From: JBGQOJ01 sp052119585
GTDB taxonomy: Bacteria; Pseudomonadota; Alphaproteobacteria; Rhodobacterales; Rhodobacteraceae
Assembly (NCBI RefSeq): GCF_052119585.1
Contig: NZ_JBGQOJ010000008.1
Span: 62,001-126,000, forward strand
DNA length: 64,000 bases
Direction of reading: 5' to 3'
Shown one piece after another: positions 42,735 through 51,408 of this stretch. Position numbers and translations under genes: made by a program. Each line of letters opens with the position of its first letter. Position 1 is the first letter of the stretch. The notes beneath the pieces were generated by a model that was not told the DNA's origin, did no database searches, and was given only the letters and a program-made list of their open reading frames with translations.

Positions 42735-43799
42735 ATGACTGATACAGCCTCTTCCCCGGCTGGCTCTTCCCCGTCTGGACGTCGACCCACCCTGCGGCAT
42801 CTTTGGCAGGACCAGCGGGTATGGATCGCCTCGGTGCTGATCCTCGCGGCGCTCGCGGTGTTCGATCCGGGGCAGGCGGGGGCAAGCGCACAATTCGCCG
42901 GGCGCGCACTTCTGACCACGGCGCCCTTTTTGATCCTGTCGATTGCAATCGCCGCATGGGCTGGCGCGACCGGGGCCGACAACCTGATCGCCCGCGCCTT
43001 CACCGGGGCACCGATCCTGATGATCGGTTTGGGCGCGATGGCGGGCGGCGTCTCGCCCTTTTGTTCCTGCGGGGTGATCCCGCTGATTGCGGCCTTGCTG
43101 GCCATGGGCGTGCCGCTGTCGGCCGTCATGGCCTTCTGGCTGGCCTCGCCGATCATGGACCCGTCGATGTTCGTATTGACCATGGGTGTGCTGGATCTTG
43201 AATTCGCGGTGGCCAAGACCATCGCGGCCATCGGGCTGGGCGTCTTCGGCGGGCTTGTCGTGCAGGCCCTGTCGCGTGGCGGCGCGTTGGCAAACCCACT
43301 GCGCGACGGTATCGGCAATGGCGGTTGCGGCGGGGCAAGGGTGCGCGCGCCCAAGCCTGTCGTCTGGCGCTTTTGGCAGGAGCGCGAGCGCCGGGCGACG
43401 TTCGGAAAGATGGCCCTTTCCACGACGCTGTTCCTTGCCAAGTGGCTGACGCTGGCGTTCATTCTTGAAAGCCTGATGCTGGCTTGGATTCCGGCGGAGA
43501 CCGTGACGGCGGCACTTGGCGGCGAGGGTATCATGCCCATCGTGACCGCGACGCTGGTGGGTGTCCCGGCCTATCTCAATGGCTATGCCGCACTGCCGTT
43601 GGTCGGGGGGCTGATCGAGCAGGGCATGGCGCCGGGCGCAGGCATGGCGTTCCTTGTCGCGGGGGGCGTCACCTCGGTGCCGGCCGCGATGGCGGTCTGG
43701 GCGCTGGCCAAACCGCAGGTGTTTGCGCTCTATATCGGGCTGTCGCTGACAGGTGCCTTTGCCGCAGGTCTTTTGTTCCAGTTGTGGACAGTGGCATGA
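42735..43799 (+). CDS. arsP: ArsP-type permease (DUF318)
   Basis: 354 residues and about eight membrane helices in two similar halves. The family motif G-V-S-P-F-C-S-C-G-V-I-P-L-I is present, and a second half motif reads VGVPAYLNGYAALPLVGGLIEQGMAPGAGMAFL. A cytosolic loop contains a further Cys (GNGGCGGARV). ArsP proteins export trivalent organoarsenicals; DUF318 permeases as a class are broader, so the arsenic role rests on the upstream arsR. Confidence 0.85.
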   Translation: MTDTASSPAGSSPSGRRPTLRHLWQDQRVWIASVLILAALAVFDPGQAGASAQFAGRALLTTAPFLILSIAIAAWAGATGADNLIARAFTGAPILMIGLGAMAGGVSPFCSCGVIPLIAALLAMGVPLSAVMAFWLASPIMDPSMFVLTMGVLDLEFAVAKTIAAIGLGVFGGLVVQALSRGGALANPLRDGIGNGGCGGARVRAPKPVVWRFWQERERRATFGKMALSTTLFLAKWLTLAFILESLMLAWIPAETVTAALGGEGIMPIVTATLVGVPAYLNGYAALPLVGGLIEQGMAPGAGMAFLVAGGVTSVPAAMAVWALAKPQVFALYIGLSLTGAFAAGLLFQLWTVA

Positions 43800-43836
43800 G
43801 GCGATCCGGCGGGCCGCACTTTTCCGCGATATCTTC

Positions 43837-45009
43837 ATGATCCCAAAGCGTTCGCCAGGAATTTCACCGGCGCGGCGCGGCGTGATCGTCGCCGCCCTTG
43901 GCAGCTCCCTCACGGTGAGTTGGGCCTCGAGCTATTACATCCCCGCCGTTCTGGCTGTGCCGATGGCGGAAAGTTTCGGTCTGCCCCCGGTTTGGGTCTT
44001 TGGGGCGTTTTCCATGGCGATGGTGGTTTCGGCGCTGGTCGGCCCGTGGGCCGGGGCGCGGATCGACGGATTTGGTGGCCGGGGTGTGCTGATGCTGTCC
44101 AATCTCGTCTTTGCGACCGGCCTTACGCTGCTGGCCACGGCGCCGTCGCCGCTGATGCTGTTCGCAGGCTGGGCGGTTATCGGCCTCGGGATGGGGATCG
44201 GTCTCTACGAGGCGGGGTTTGCCACTCTGACGGGGATCTACGGAAAGGACGCGCGGGGACCGATCACCGGCATCACGCTGATCGCCGGGTTTGCGAGCAC
44301 CGTCGGCTGGCCCCTGTCCGGGCTGATGCTGGCGACCTGGGGTTGGCGCGAAGCCTGCCTTGGCTGGGCGCTGATCCATCTGTGCCTCGCCCTGCCGCTG
44401 AACGCATGCCTGCCAAAAGGCACCGAGGCGATAGCCCCCGCTGCCACCCCGCCCGAGGCTGGCCCCCCGCCGTCGCGTCTGGCGCTTGCGCTGCTGGCCT
44501 TTGTCTTTGCCGCGACCTGGTTCAACTCTACCGCCATGGCCGCCCATCTGCCGGGTCTGTTGCAGGAGGCCGGTGCCAGCGCCGCCGTGGCCATTGCCGC
44601 CGGCGCCCTGATCGGGCCGGCACAAGTGGCCGCGCGGGTGCTGGAATTCGGTCTTCTGCGCCGGTTCCACCCGCTGGCGTCGACCCGGCTTGCGGCTGCG
44701 GCCCATCCGGTCGCCGCTGTGGCTTTGGTGACGTTCGGCGGTCCTGCCGCCTACGTTTTTGCGGTCTTGCATGGGGCGGGCAACGGTATCCTGACCATCG
44801 CCAAAGGAACGCTGCCACTTGCCCTGTTCGGGGCGGCGGGCTACGGGCAGCGCCTTGGCTGGCTAAATGCCCCGGCCCGCATCGTGCAGGCGGCGGCACC
44901 GTTGATCTTTGGCGCCGCCCTGACGGCGTGGGGCGTGTCCGCAGTCTGGTTGACGGCCGGGGTTGGGTTGGCGGCCATGGGCGCGCTTTTCATCCTACGG
45001 CGGTCGTGA
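43837..45009 (+). CDS. MFS transporter of the ars cluster
   Basis: 390 residues from ATG 43837, with 12 predicted membrane helices of the major facilitator superfamily (VIVAALGSSLTVSWASSYYIPAVLAVPMAESFGL; MFAGWAVIGLGMGIGLYEAGFATLTGIYG). Located 37 bases after arsP, it is probably co-transcribed. Its substrate is unknown; an organoarsenical or arsenate-ester exporter is plausible from context only. Confidence 0.82.
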   Translation: MIPKRSPGISPARRGVIVAALGSSLTVSWASSYYIPAVLAVPMAESFGLPPVWVFGAFSMAMVVSALVGPWAGARIDGFGGRGVLMLSNLVFATGLTLLATAPSPLMLFAGWAVIGLGMGIGLYEAGFATLTGIYGKDARGPITGITLIAGFASTVGWPLSGLMLATWGWREACLGWALIHLCLALPLNACLPKGTEAIAPAATPPEAGPPPSRLALALLAFVFAATWFNSTAMAAHLPGLLQEAGASAAVAIAAGALIGPAQVAARVLEFGLLRRFHPLASTRLAAAAHPVAAVALVTFGGPAAYVFAVLHGAGNGILTIAKGTLPLALFGAAGYGQRLGWLNAPARIVQAAAPLIFGAALTAWGVSAVWLTAGVGLAAMGALFILRRS

Positions 45010-45141
45010 CGGTTCAGATTTTCACGCACACTTGACTGGACATTGCAGGCATGTTCCCGTCCGATTGGAACATTAGATCTGTTGCGCAAGCCACAGACAG
45101 ATAGATAGAAGAATAAATAGATCGCCGAAGGACCATTGCCG

Positions 45142-45789
45142 ATGTTGACCCGCCGCCATTTCATCCAGACGGCAACCGCGTTGTTTCCGGCATCAATAGG
45201 TGGTGCGGCCTTTGCTGGCCGCGATCAATGGAGCGCGTGGGACGCGCAGGTGACGCCGCCGGACTATGATCTCGCCACGACGAACCCATGGGGCCTGCAT
45301 TCGCGTTTTCTGCCTGTTCGTGTCGAGGCGCGGGCCGGGCTTGCACCTGGCGATATTCATGTGGATGCTGTTGCCCGCTATCTCTACCATATCGAGGAGG
45401 GCGGCACAGCCATGCGTTACGGAGTGGCCGTCGCGCGGGGCGGGTTGTACGAGCCGGGAACCTACACGATCCGCCGCAAGGTGAAATGGCCAAGCTGGAC
45501 GCCGACGCCGGCCATGATCCGGCGAGACCCGGAAATGTATGAGCAATGGGCCGACGGTATGGATCCGGGACCGGGAAATGCACTTGGGTCGCGCGCCCTT
45601 TATCTGTATGTGGGCAACCGCGATACCTATTTGCGGATCCACGGCACGCCTTACCCGCAATCCATCGGCGGTCGCGCCAGTTCTGGTTGCGTGCGAATGG
45701 CGATGCCGCATATCAATGATCTGTATGATCGGGTGGAAACCGGCGTAACCGCGTTTCTATATCCGGCCGAAGATGCCATCACCGCTTAA
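45142..45789 (+). CDS. YkuD-family L,D-transpeptidase
   Basis: 215 residues from ATG 45142, with an N-terminal export signal that has a twin-arginine (LTRRHFIQTATALFPASIGGAAFA). The catalytic block I-H-G-T-P-Y-P...S-I-G...S-S-G-C-V-R-M carries the His and Cys of YkuD transpeptidases, which form 3-3 crosslinks or attach lipoproteins to peptidoglycan. An upstream ATG at 45136 is less likely. It stands alone. Confidence 0.9.
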   Translation: MLTRRHFIQTATALFPASIGGAAFAGRDQWSAWDAQVTPPDYDLATTNPWGLHSRFLPVRVEARAGLAPGDIHVDAVARYLYHIEEGGTAMRYGVAVARGGLYEPGTYTIRRKVKWPSWTPTPAMIRRDPEMYEQWADGMDPGPGNALGSRALYLYVGNRDTYLRIHGTPYPQSIGGRASSGCVRMAMPHINDLYDRVETGVTAFLYPAEDAITA

Positions 45790-45942
45790 AGCTGAGGGGT
45801 GGAGCGGCCCCAATTGCCATCGCATGACAGACCTGCGGGCGGAACGGTATTCCAGCGCAATAGGGAACGCCCGAGGCGGAAACGCCGGGTGCGATCCTGT
45901 CCCATTGGTGACAGTTTGCTTGCCGCCGTGCTATGAAGTCCT

Positions 45943-46251
45943 TTAGCCGGACGTCTGCGCCGCGACCGCCGCTGCGGTGCAGATCGGATTGCCGCCCAGT
46001 GTGCGCAGCGGCAGCATCGTCGTCTCGACCGGCCCGATGTGTTGGTACCAATAGCATCCGTCTTCGGGCATCAGGCGCACGGTCTTGATGTCCTGATAGG
46101 GCGCCGCAAGCGCCACCACCTGTTCCGGCAATTCCTTGATGAAACCCGGTGGTTGGTCGGCGGCACGGTCACTTGAGACGGTGCAGGCCCCGAGTGCGAG
46201 GAGGGTGGCCAGGGCGACGATTACCGTCCGGCAAGACGCCGACGCTCGCAT
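45943..46251 (-). CDS. Small lipoprotein
   Basis: 102 residues from ATG 46251, with a lipoprotein signal peptide (VIVALATLLALGAC, lipobox Cys at about 21). The mature part has a D-G-C-Y-W-Y-Q-H-I-G-P-V-E-T-T motif and a second C-terminal Cys (NPICTAA), possibly a disulfide. No family recognised. Confidence 0.72.
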   Translation of the reverse strand: MRASASCRTVIVALATLLALGACTVSSDRAADQPPGFIKELPEQVVALAAPYQDIKTVRLMPEDGCYWYQHIGPVETTMLPLRTLGGNPICTAAAVAAQTSG

Positions 46252-46405
46252 CCCATATGATTTTGTACGATATAGCACGGTCAGTTTCCCGAATAGCTTG
46301 CGAAGACCTTGATCTGCGTTGCCTTGGTGAATGTGTGCGCGGCGGGTCAAGGTCTTGGACCCGTTAGCAATTTCGACAGTACGGCCATAGGCGAATAAGT
46401 CAACA

Positions 46406-46570
46406 TCAGCCAGACTGGGCGGAGGCATCGAAGCGCCGGTCCCAGAGGGCAAAAGTCAGGTCATCCACGCCATAATTGCATGGAAAAGCGCGCTGGTCGT
46501 CCTTGCCGGCTGTCACATGAATCGCCCCGGTGAAACCCTTGTGCACCTGCAACGCGGTTGGCCCATCACC
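46406..46570 (-). pseudogene. CueO-type multicopper oxidase fragment
   Basis: About 54 codons read VHKGFTGAIHVTAGKDDQRA then FPCNYGVDDLTFALWDRRFDA. This aligns with the stretch G-L-A-G...L-P-x-x-W-G-I-D-D-V-P-V-I-V-Q-D-K-K-F of CueO-family cuprous oxidases. Both cupredoxin copper centres are missing, so this is only a central relic of a copper-tolerance gene. Confidence 0.55.
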
Positions 46571-46725
46571 AACACCACGGATGCGGCGTAAACTGTCTGC
46601 CCTACATTTCGAAGTTCTCTCATTGTCCATTCGTCGCGCGATCGCGGTATTCGCCCTTACGTCGCCGTGCAGCTATGCCGCGTCAGTCCCGCAACAACTT
46701 CTGGCGTTCTTTGAATTCTGGGGCA

Positions 46726-48048
46726 TCAATTTTGCGCATTGTTGAGCGTCAAGCCTCTGGTACGGGCAAGAATGGCCTCGCGCACGGTATCATGGATTGC
46801 AGCAGGGAAGTTCGGCGGCAATGCCGCAGCGACGGCCTCAACGGCATCTTCGGCCCGCGCAGCGACATCCTCTATCAGACGGGTCGCACGGGTTTTCGAA
46901 AGCCCGGCGCGCATCCCGGACTGAACAAAATGCCGACCATGAACCTGATCAATCCGGTAGTGCCGCTGATCACCGACCGACATGGCGAGCTTCATCTGTT
47001 TTCGCTCAATCTGACGCGCGATCAGGCTCGGTTGCGCTGAGAGAATGTCATAGAGTGGCGTCAGGCGGTATGAACCACCGGGACTGATAAACACGCTGAA
47101 ATTCTTGGCGTGGCCGTCTGTCGCGCCCATCAGCCAGAAAATGATCTGGGCTTTGAAGAACATGTCCTGATCTTCTGTCGGCGAGTCGCTGCCGGTCAAA
47201 AAGCCAAGGATATCGACAACGCCTGGACCACCATCGCTTTGATATTTGAGGGTCGGCGGGACCGAGAGGGCTTGGCAGCAATCCTCTTGCGGCAGTCTGA
47301 TCAACCGACCGTCCTTCGTCCAGCGGCGGTCGAAGCGTTCAATGACCAGCGCCTTGGTTTCCCCGAAGGTCTGGATGCGTGCATCATTGACCGGCAAGCC
47401 AAAGGCCTTGGCCAATTTCAAGCAATAGAATTCATTTTCGACACTGTCTGAAAGGTCGATGCCGTCCGGCAACCTGCCGAGTTGCTTTTTGAACAGATGC
47501 GTCGTTGGCGTCGCGCCGTGTGGCCTAAGCCAGTTTCCGTCATGCCAAAGCAGCGCCGTCTTTTCCTGTGCGCCTGCCACCGAAATCCTGAAATCGTCGT
47601 CGCGGGTCAGGCCTAGCGGAGCCTGGCTCAATCCTTTCAGGATTTTCTCGATGGTGGTCTCATCGACAATCTCTCCTTTGATCGTGCCTGTGCTGTCGAT
47701 CTCTTCATCGTCACCAGCCATGAATTGCAGTGCGCCGACGCAATCTCTGCCGATGATAGATAGCAGGCTGTATGCATCAATGCCGCGCGCGCCGACTTTC
47801 TCGGCGACGCGCCGCCTAAGTGCGTCGGAGTCTGGCAGCAGGTTTTCAAAAACCGCGATCACGGGTTCACCGCGATAGGGTGTCTCGCGCAAGGGAAGGG
47901 AAAGGGAAACCGGTAGCGCATTGCTCCAGTCTAGCCAGTTTTGATGGTAGGTGAAGCTGATCGCGCCGCTGGTCTCCCGGCTGAGCGTTCCGACACGCCG
48001 GTTGTTAAGATAGACACGCAGCGGCACATAGCTTGGACGCCGTCCCAT
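46726..48048 (-). CDS. hipA: HipA toxin kinase
   Basis: 440 residues with the HipA N-terminal subdomain (VPLRVYLNNRRVGTLSRE) and the kinase-like domain. The latter has the S-V-A-G-A-Q-E-K loop, whose Ser is the autophosphorylation site in E. coli HipA, and a catalytic loop A-T-D-G-H-A-K-N-F followed by YRLTPLYDILSA. HipA phosphorylates glutamyl-tRNA synthetase in E. coli, halting translation. It overlaps the hipB stop codon as TGATG, so toxin follows antitoxin in one transcript. Confidence 0.93.
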   Translation of the reverse strand: MGRRPSYVPLRVYLNNRRVGTLSRETSGAISFTYHQNWLDWSNALPVSLSLPLRETPYRGEPVIAVFENLLPDSDALRRRVAEKVGARGIDAYSLLSIIGRDCVGALQFMAGDDEEIDSTGTIKGEIVDETTIEKILKGLSQAPLGLTRDDDFRISVAGAQEKTALLWHDGNWLRPHGATPTTHLFKKQLGRLPDGIDLSDSVENEFYCLKLAKAFGLPVNDARIQTFGETKALVIERFDRRWTKDGRLIRLPQEDCCQALSVPPTLKYQSDGGPGVVDILGFLTGSDSPTEDQDMFFKAQIIFWLMGATDGHAKNFSVFISPGGSYRLTPLYDILSAQPSLIARQIERKQMKLAMSVGDQRHYRIDQVHGRHFVQSGMRAGLSKTRATRLIEDVAARAEDAVEAVAAALPPNFPAAIHDTVREAILARTRGLTLNNAQN

Positions 48049-48299
48049 CAGAACAACTCCTCTATGTCAGATGCCGTCCCCTTTGAGCGCGATCCGATTG
48101 TGAATTCGAGGTCGAGGGCGGCCAGCACGGCAAGGATGGAATCCATCTTTGCGGGCGTGGCTCCGGTTTCGATCAGGGAGATCGTCCCTTGGCGCAGTCC
48201 TGCGCGTTCGGCCAAATTCATCTGCGTCCAGCCACGCTTTTTTCGTGCGCGCTGGATGATGGTTCCGATTTGTTTCTGTGTACGGGCAAGGTCATTCAT
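48048..48299 (-). CDS. hipB: HipB antitoxin, XRE-type repressor
   Basis: 83 residues with an XRE helix-turn-helix (IIQRARKKRGWTQMNLAERAGLRQGTISLIETGATPAKMDSILAVLAAL) and a short acidic C-terminal tail (SDIEELF) like the HipA-contacting tail of HipB. Four palindromic operators lie immediately upstream. Confidence 0.93.
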   Translation of the reverse strand: MNDLARTQKQIGTIIQRARKKRGWTQMNLAERAGLRQGTISLIETGATPAKMDSILAVLAALDLEFTIGSRSKGTASDIEELF

Positions 48300-48307
48300 A
48301 TTTTTAA

Positions 48308-48406
48308 TATACGCTATGGCGTATAAGTTGTAAATATGCGCTGTAGCGTATAGCTAGTTTTTATACGGCGCAGCGTATATGCTAAATTTATACGCTATGA
48401 CGTATA
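48308..48406. promoter_or_regulatory. Four HipB operators at exact 27-bp spacing
   Basis: 18-bp palindromes start at 48308 (TATACGCTATGGCGTATA), 48335 (TATGCGCTGTAGCGTATA), 48362 (TATACGGCGCAGCGTATA) and 48389 (TATACGCTATGACGTATA). They share TATACG-N6-CGTATA with one arm mismatch in the second. E. coli hipBA also has four operators, but with a different sequence. Confidence 0.9.
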
Positions 48407-48570
48407 AATGAAAGCTGTGTCCCTGAAATACGGTGCCGTCAGGGAGCGATTTTCGGGTATCAGTTTGAGGGCTTTCGTCATCCTTTTTGGTGACGGTTTT
48501 GCGCTTGGGCTAGCAAATGGCCGTCACGCCCCCACCGACAAAGGCGGCGTTCTCGCCCTGTAACGCCTGT

Positions 48571-49446
48571 TCAAAGATTTGTGGCCGGTTCCAGAAGAGG
48601 AATGTGCTTTGCCCCGACAAGGCAGGCTGAAATACCAATAAAACCGAGTATCCCAACCGCATAATACCCGGGGTGGTTGGTCCAGCGGTTCGCCAGGAAC
48701 CTGCGGCCAGATTCCAGCACGCCATGCGAAAGTTCTGATACGCAAATCACAATCGCTAGCAGAGCTATCAGCACGACCAAATTATACCCCCGCCGACCAG
48801 TCAATGCTTCTCCCAACGCAAAGCCAAATCCAAGAAAAGTCATCGCCGGGAGAAGTGCTGGGCCATATCCAGTCCCCACGCCCAGAATGTAATTCATCAG
48901 TTGAGGTGGATCAGGAAACGCAGCGGTGAAGGCGGGCTGTAAGAGCCACCCCAGAAGCGCAACAGCAAGAATTGGCACCGAGCCATATCGCGCGATAAGA
49001 GGCAGGACGGCGATCAATATCGCAAAAAGTGCGGCATAGATCAAAAGGATTTCGTTGAACCGACCCAGCCCCAATCCCAAAGTTGCGCGCCATGCTGAAT
49101 CAAAGTCCAGACTGCCTGACGCAAGCGCGGCCAAGGACAGTAGGGCAGCGAGTGCCCAGCAAGTGATAAGTCGAGACGCCATTCGTTCTCTTACCGAACG
49201 AATGGTTCGCCCAGCCCGCAACTTCGACAGGTACGCGATCTCGATCATAGCACCAAAGAGAATTACAAAACCTGGTGTTGATAGGCGCGTCAAAGGAACC
49301 AGAACATGCACATCGGTTACGAACTGCACCTTGACGTGGTCTAGCATCGCCAAGACGACAGTGACGCCTTGAATAGCATCAAGTGTTTCAAAACGAGTGG
49401 ATTTAGTGGCCCGGGCTGTTCGCCGGGTAGCAGATACTTTTTCCAT
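48571..49446 (-). CDS. OpgC/acyltransferase-3-like membrane protein
   Basis: 291 residues from ATG 49446, with about eight hydrophobic segments. The N-terminal region RFETLDAIQGVTVVLAMLDHVKVQF resembles the R-x-x-x-L-D-x-x-R-G...M...H start of OpgC and acyltransferase-3 proteins, which transfer succinyl or acetyl groups to periplasmic glycans. Family members are usually 350 residues or more, so the C-terminus (ending KHIPLLEPATNL) may be truncated. No relevant neighbour. Confidence 0.6.
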   Translation of the reverse strand: MEKVSATRRTARATKSTRFETLDAIQGVTVVLAMLDHVKVQFVTDVHVLVPLTRLSTPGFVILFGAMIEIAYLSKLRAGRTIRSVRERMASRLITCWALAALLSLAALASGSLDFDSAWRATLGLGLGRFNEILLIYAALFAILIAVLPLIARYGSVPILAVALLGWLLQPAFTAAFPDPPQLMNYILGVGTGYGPALLPAMTFLGFGFALGEALTGRRGYNLVVLIALLAIVICVSELSHGVLESGRRFLANRWTNHPGYYAVGILGFIGISACLVGAKHIPLLEPATNL

Positions 49447-49643
49447 TCTTTTATTTACGTTGATTACTGGCAATTTCTCAAATGCCCAGATGGACAGCAA
49501 GACGATCATCGGGATCGCGCTCTGCACCCAGTCCGAAGGTGATCAAGGCTTTGCATTTGGGATCACTGATGGCTGAGTAATGCGGCTGTTTGATGCTCGA
49601 CTGAATGTCGGTATAGGCTAAGGTTTGCGGCCACTTTCGGCAG

Positions 49644-50960
49644 TTATGCTCGTGGGCAGTGCGGGTGATAGTCATCAATGATGATCGGGTGGCTATGTGA
49701 TCGGCCATTTTGAACATGAGGGTGATCTTCTGGGAGGTCATGATGGGTATGTTCAATCGTCCCATTATCGTCTTGCGTCCAAAGAATGACGCCGCCCACC
49801 ATCCCGGCAGCGGCCAGCAATGAAAGCAGGGCAAACGCAATCGTTGGCCCAGCAATAGTCATCAGCCACCCTGCCAGTGGATAGGTGACAAGCCAGCAGG
49901 CATGTGAAAGTGCGAACTGGGCTGCATAGACGGCAGGTCGGTCTTCGGCATGCGCGGATCGTTTTAGCAACCGCCCCGATGGGGTCAGCACGACCGAATA
50001 CCCGACCCCGATGACGAGCCAGCCCGCAAGAAGCGAAACCCATTCGATGCCATAAACCAGCGACATGAAAGACAGGCCCAGCAGCGATGTGACCAGCACC
50101 GCTGCCCCGCCAATCATCATGGGGCGGTCTGGACGGTTGTCCAGCAAACGGGGCAACAGGAGGGCCGCCAACATGGACCCACCGCCAAATGCCCCCAAGG
50201 CAAGGGCGACCTGCGCGTCGCCAAGGCCCAGATCGGACCGCACCAATACCACCGTATTCACCAAAACCATCGCACCGGCTGCCGCTGCGGCAATATTGAG
50301 AGACAAAAGCCCGCGCAGGCGAGGCGTTGCGAGGTAGATCCGCATACCCCGTGTTGTGCGGTCATAGATGCCCCTCGGGGCCGTTGGTTGCGGGCTGGGC
50401 AGTGGAACAGACACCACCAGAAAGGCCGAGCCAACGAACCCGATGACTGTGCCGAGAAACAGCGCGTGATAGCTGACAAGGGTGAGCAAGACTGCGGCCA
50501 GTATCGGGCTGATGATGTTCTCAAGGTCGTAGGCCAGTCGCGAGAGTGACAAGGCGCGTGTGTAGCGGTCTTCCTCTGGCAGGATGTCAGGAATGGTTGC
50601 CTGAAAGGTCGGGGTGAAGGCGGCAGAGGCGGATTGAAGCACGAAGATCAGGATATAGACCTGCCAAACCTCGCTGACGAAGGGCAGGCAAAGCGCCACT
50701 GCGGCACGGATCAGATCAAGGCTGACCAGCATCCCACGCCGTGGCCAGCGACTGGCGAAAGCCCCCGCAATGGGGGCGATGCCGACATACGCAATCATCT
50801 TGATCGTGAAAACCGTACCCAGAACCAAACCAGCCCGTTCGCCTGACAGATCATAGGCCAAAAGCCCCAGCGCGATGGTGGCAAGCCCGGTGCCAAGCAG
50901 GGCGACGACTTGGGCCAGAAACAGGTGGCGATAGGTGCGGTCTGCAAGGACGGAAAACAT
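49644..50960 (-). CDS. MFS metal exporter with His-rich tail
   Basis: 438 residues, 12 membrane helices (LFLAQVVALLGTGLATIALGLLAYDL; TYPLAGWLMTIAGPTIAFALLSLLAAAGMVGGVIL). A C-terminal tail of about 35 residues is full of His (EHTHHDLPEDHPHVQNG, SHSHP, YHPHC), fit for metal binding. It follows the metal-sensing repressor gene by 9 bases, so efflux of Ni, Co or Cu is likely. Which metal is not decided by the sequence. Confidence 0.85.
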   Translation of the reverse strand: MFSVLADRTYRHLFLAQVVALLGTGLATIALGLLAYDLSGERAGLVLGTVFTIKMIAYVGIAPIAGAFASRWPRRGMLVSLDLIRAAVALCLPFVSEVWQVYILIFVLQSASAAFTPTFQATIPDILPEEDRYTRALSLSRLAYDLENIISPILAAVLLTLVSYHALFLGTVIGFVGSAFLVVSVPLPSPQPTAPRGIYDRTTRGMRIYLATPRLRGLLSLNIAAAAAGAMVLVNTVVLVRSDLGLGDAQVALALGAFGGGSMLAALLLPRLLDNRPDRPMMIGGAAVLVTSLLGLSFMSLVYGIEWVSLLAGWLVIGVGYSVVLTPSGRLLKRSAHAEDRPAVYAAQFALSHACWLVTYPLAGWLMTIAGPTIAFALLSLLAAAGMVGGVILWTQDDNGTIEHTHHDLPEDHPHVQNGRSHSHPIIIDDYHPHCPRA

Positions 50961-50969
50961 GGTGGTCCC

Positions 50970-51242
50970 TCAAAGATACTTGGTGATTGCCTTGAATTCC
51001 TCCACTGCAGATATGTCGCCTGAGTCGGTGAATGCCTTATCAAGGCAATGATCAATATGGTCATGGATCAAAGTGCGTTTGGCCTGCACAATGGCTTTTT
51101 CCACCGCGTGAAGCTGCTGGGCAATATCGTTGCATGATTTGCCGTCTTCAATCATCGCAATTACGCTGAGAAGGTGGCCATTGGCACGTTTCAGCCGCTT
51201 TGCGATCTCGGTGTGAGTTGCATGAATGTGATGTTCTGACAT
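50970..51242 (-). CDS. DmeR/CsoR/RcnR-family metal-sensing repressor
   Basis: 90 residues of the all-helical DUF156 family. Cys37, His62 and Cys66 have exactly the spacing of the copper-binding Cys-His-Cys of CsoR (25 and 4 residues). The N-terminal H-H-x-H and the I-H-D-H-I-D-H-C-L block resemble Ni/Co-responsive DmeR/RcnR proteins. ATG 51242 has no ribosome binding site and lies only 10 bases from the operator, so the message may be leaderless or nearly so. Operon with the MFS exporter. Confidence 0.88.
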   Translation of the reverse strand: MSEHHIHATHTEIAKRLKRANGHLLSVIAMIEDGKSCNDIAQQLHAVEKAIVQAKRTLIHDHIDHCLDKAFTDSGDISAVEEFKAITKYL

Positions 51243-51251
51243 AGACAAATC

Positions 51252-51272
51252 ATAACCCCCCCGGGGGGATAT
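51252..51272. promoter_or_regulatory. Operator of the metal-sensing repressor
   Basis: A G/C-run palindrome: ATA, then A, seven Cs, six Gs, then ATAT. It is of the A-T-rich flank plus C-run/G-run form bound by CsoR/RcnR-family repressors, between the repressor gene and a decayed divergent hupE-like gene. Confidence 0.75.
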
Positions 51273-51408
51273 GGCAATGGTCCTGCTGGCGTCACTCGGC
51301 TTCGCTACCACGACCTATGCCCACGCAGTTACCGAGGGGGATAAGAGCTAAATCCAGGAAGTCAGCGGCATGAAGATGATCCCCTTCATGTCTCTGGGGT
51401 CCATCCGA
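51271..51408 (+). pseudogene. Decayed HupE/UreJ-like metal transporter 5' end
   Basis: From ATG 51271 the frame gives a signal-peptide-like start (MAMVLLASLGFATTTYAHAV) followed by TEGDKS, a stop TAA at 51349-51351, then IQEVSGMKMIPFMSLGS. HupE/UreJ_2 proteins have H-x-x-T-E-G-D-x-x-Y-I-Q-E-x-x-G-x-x-x-I-P-F-M-Y-L-G at this place, so the stop replaces the Tyr and similarity ends at about 51408, at the stop of the next gene. An intact copy would be a Ni/Co-type transporter under the adjoining operator. Confidence 0.65.

Noticed and set aside
48308..48406. CRISPR array, because of regularly spaced repeats
   Set aside because: The repeats are 18-bp palindromes with 9-bp gaps and sit directly before hipB. 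They fit operators, and no cas gene is present.
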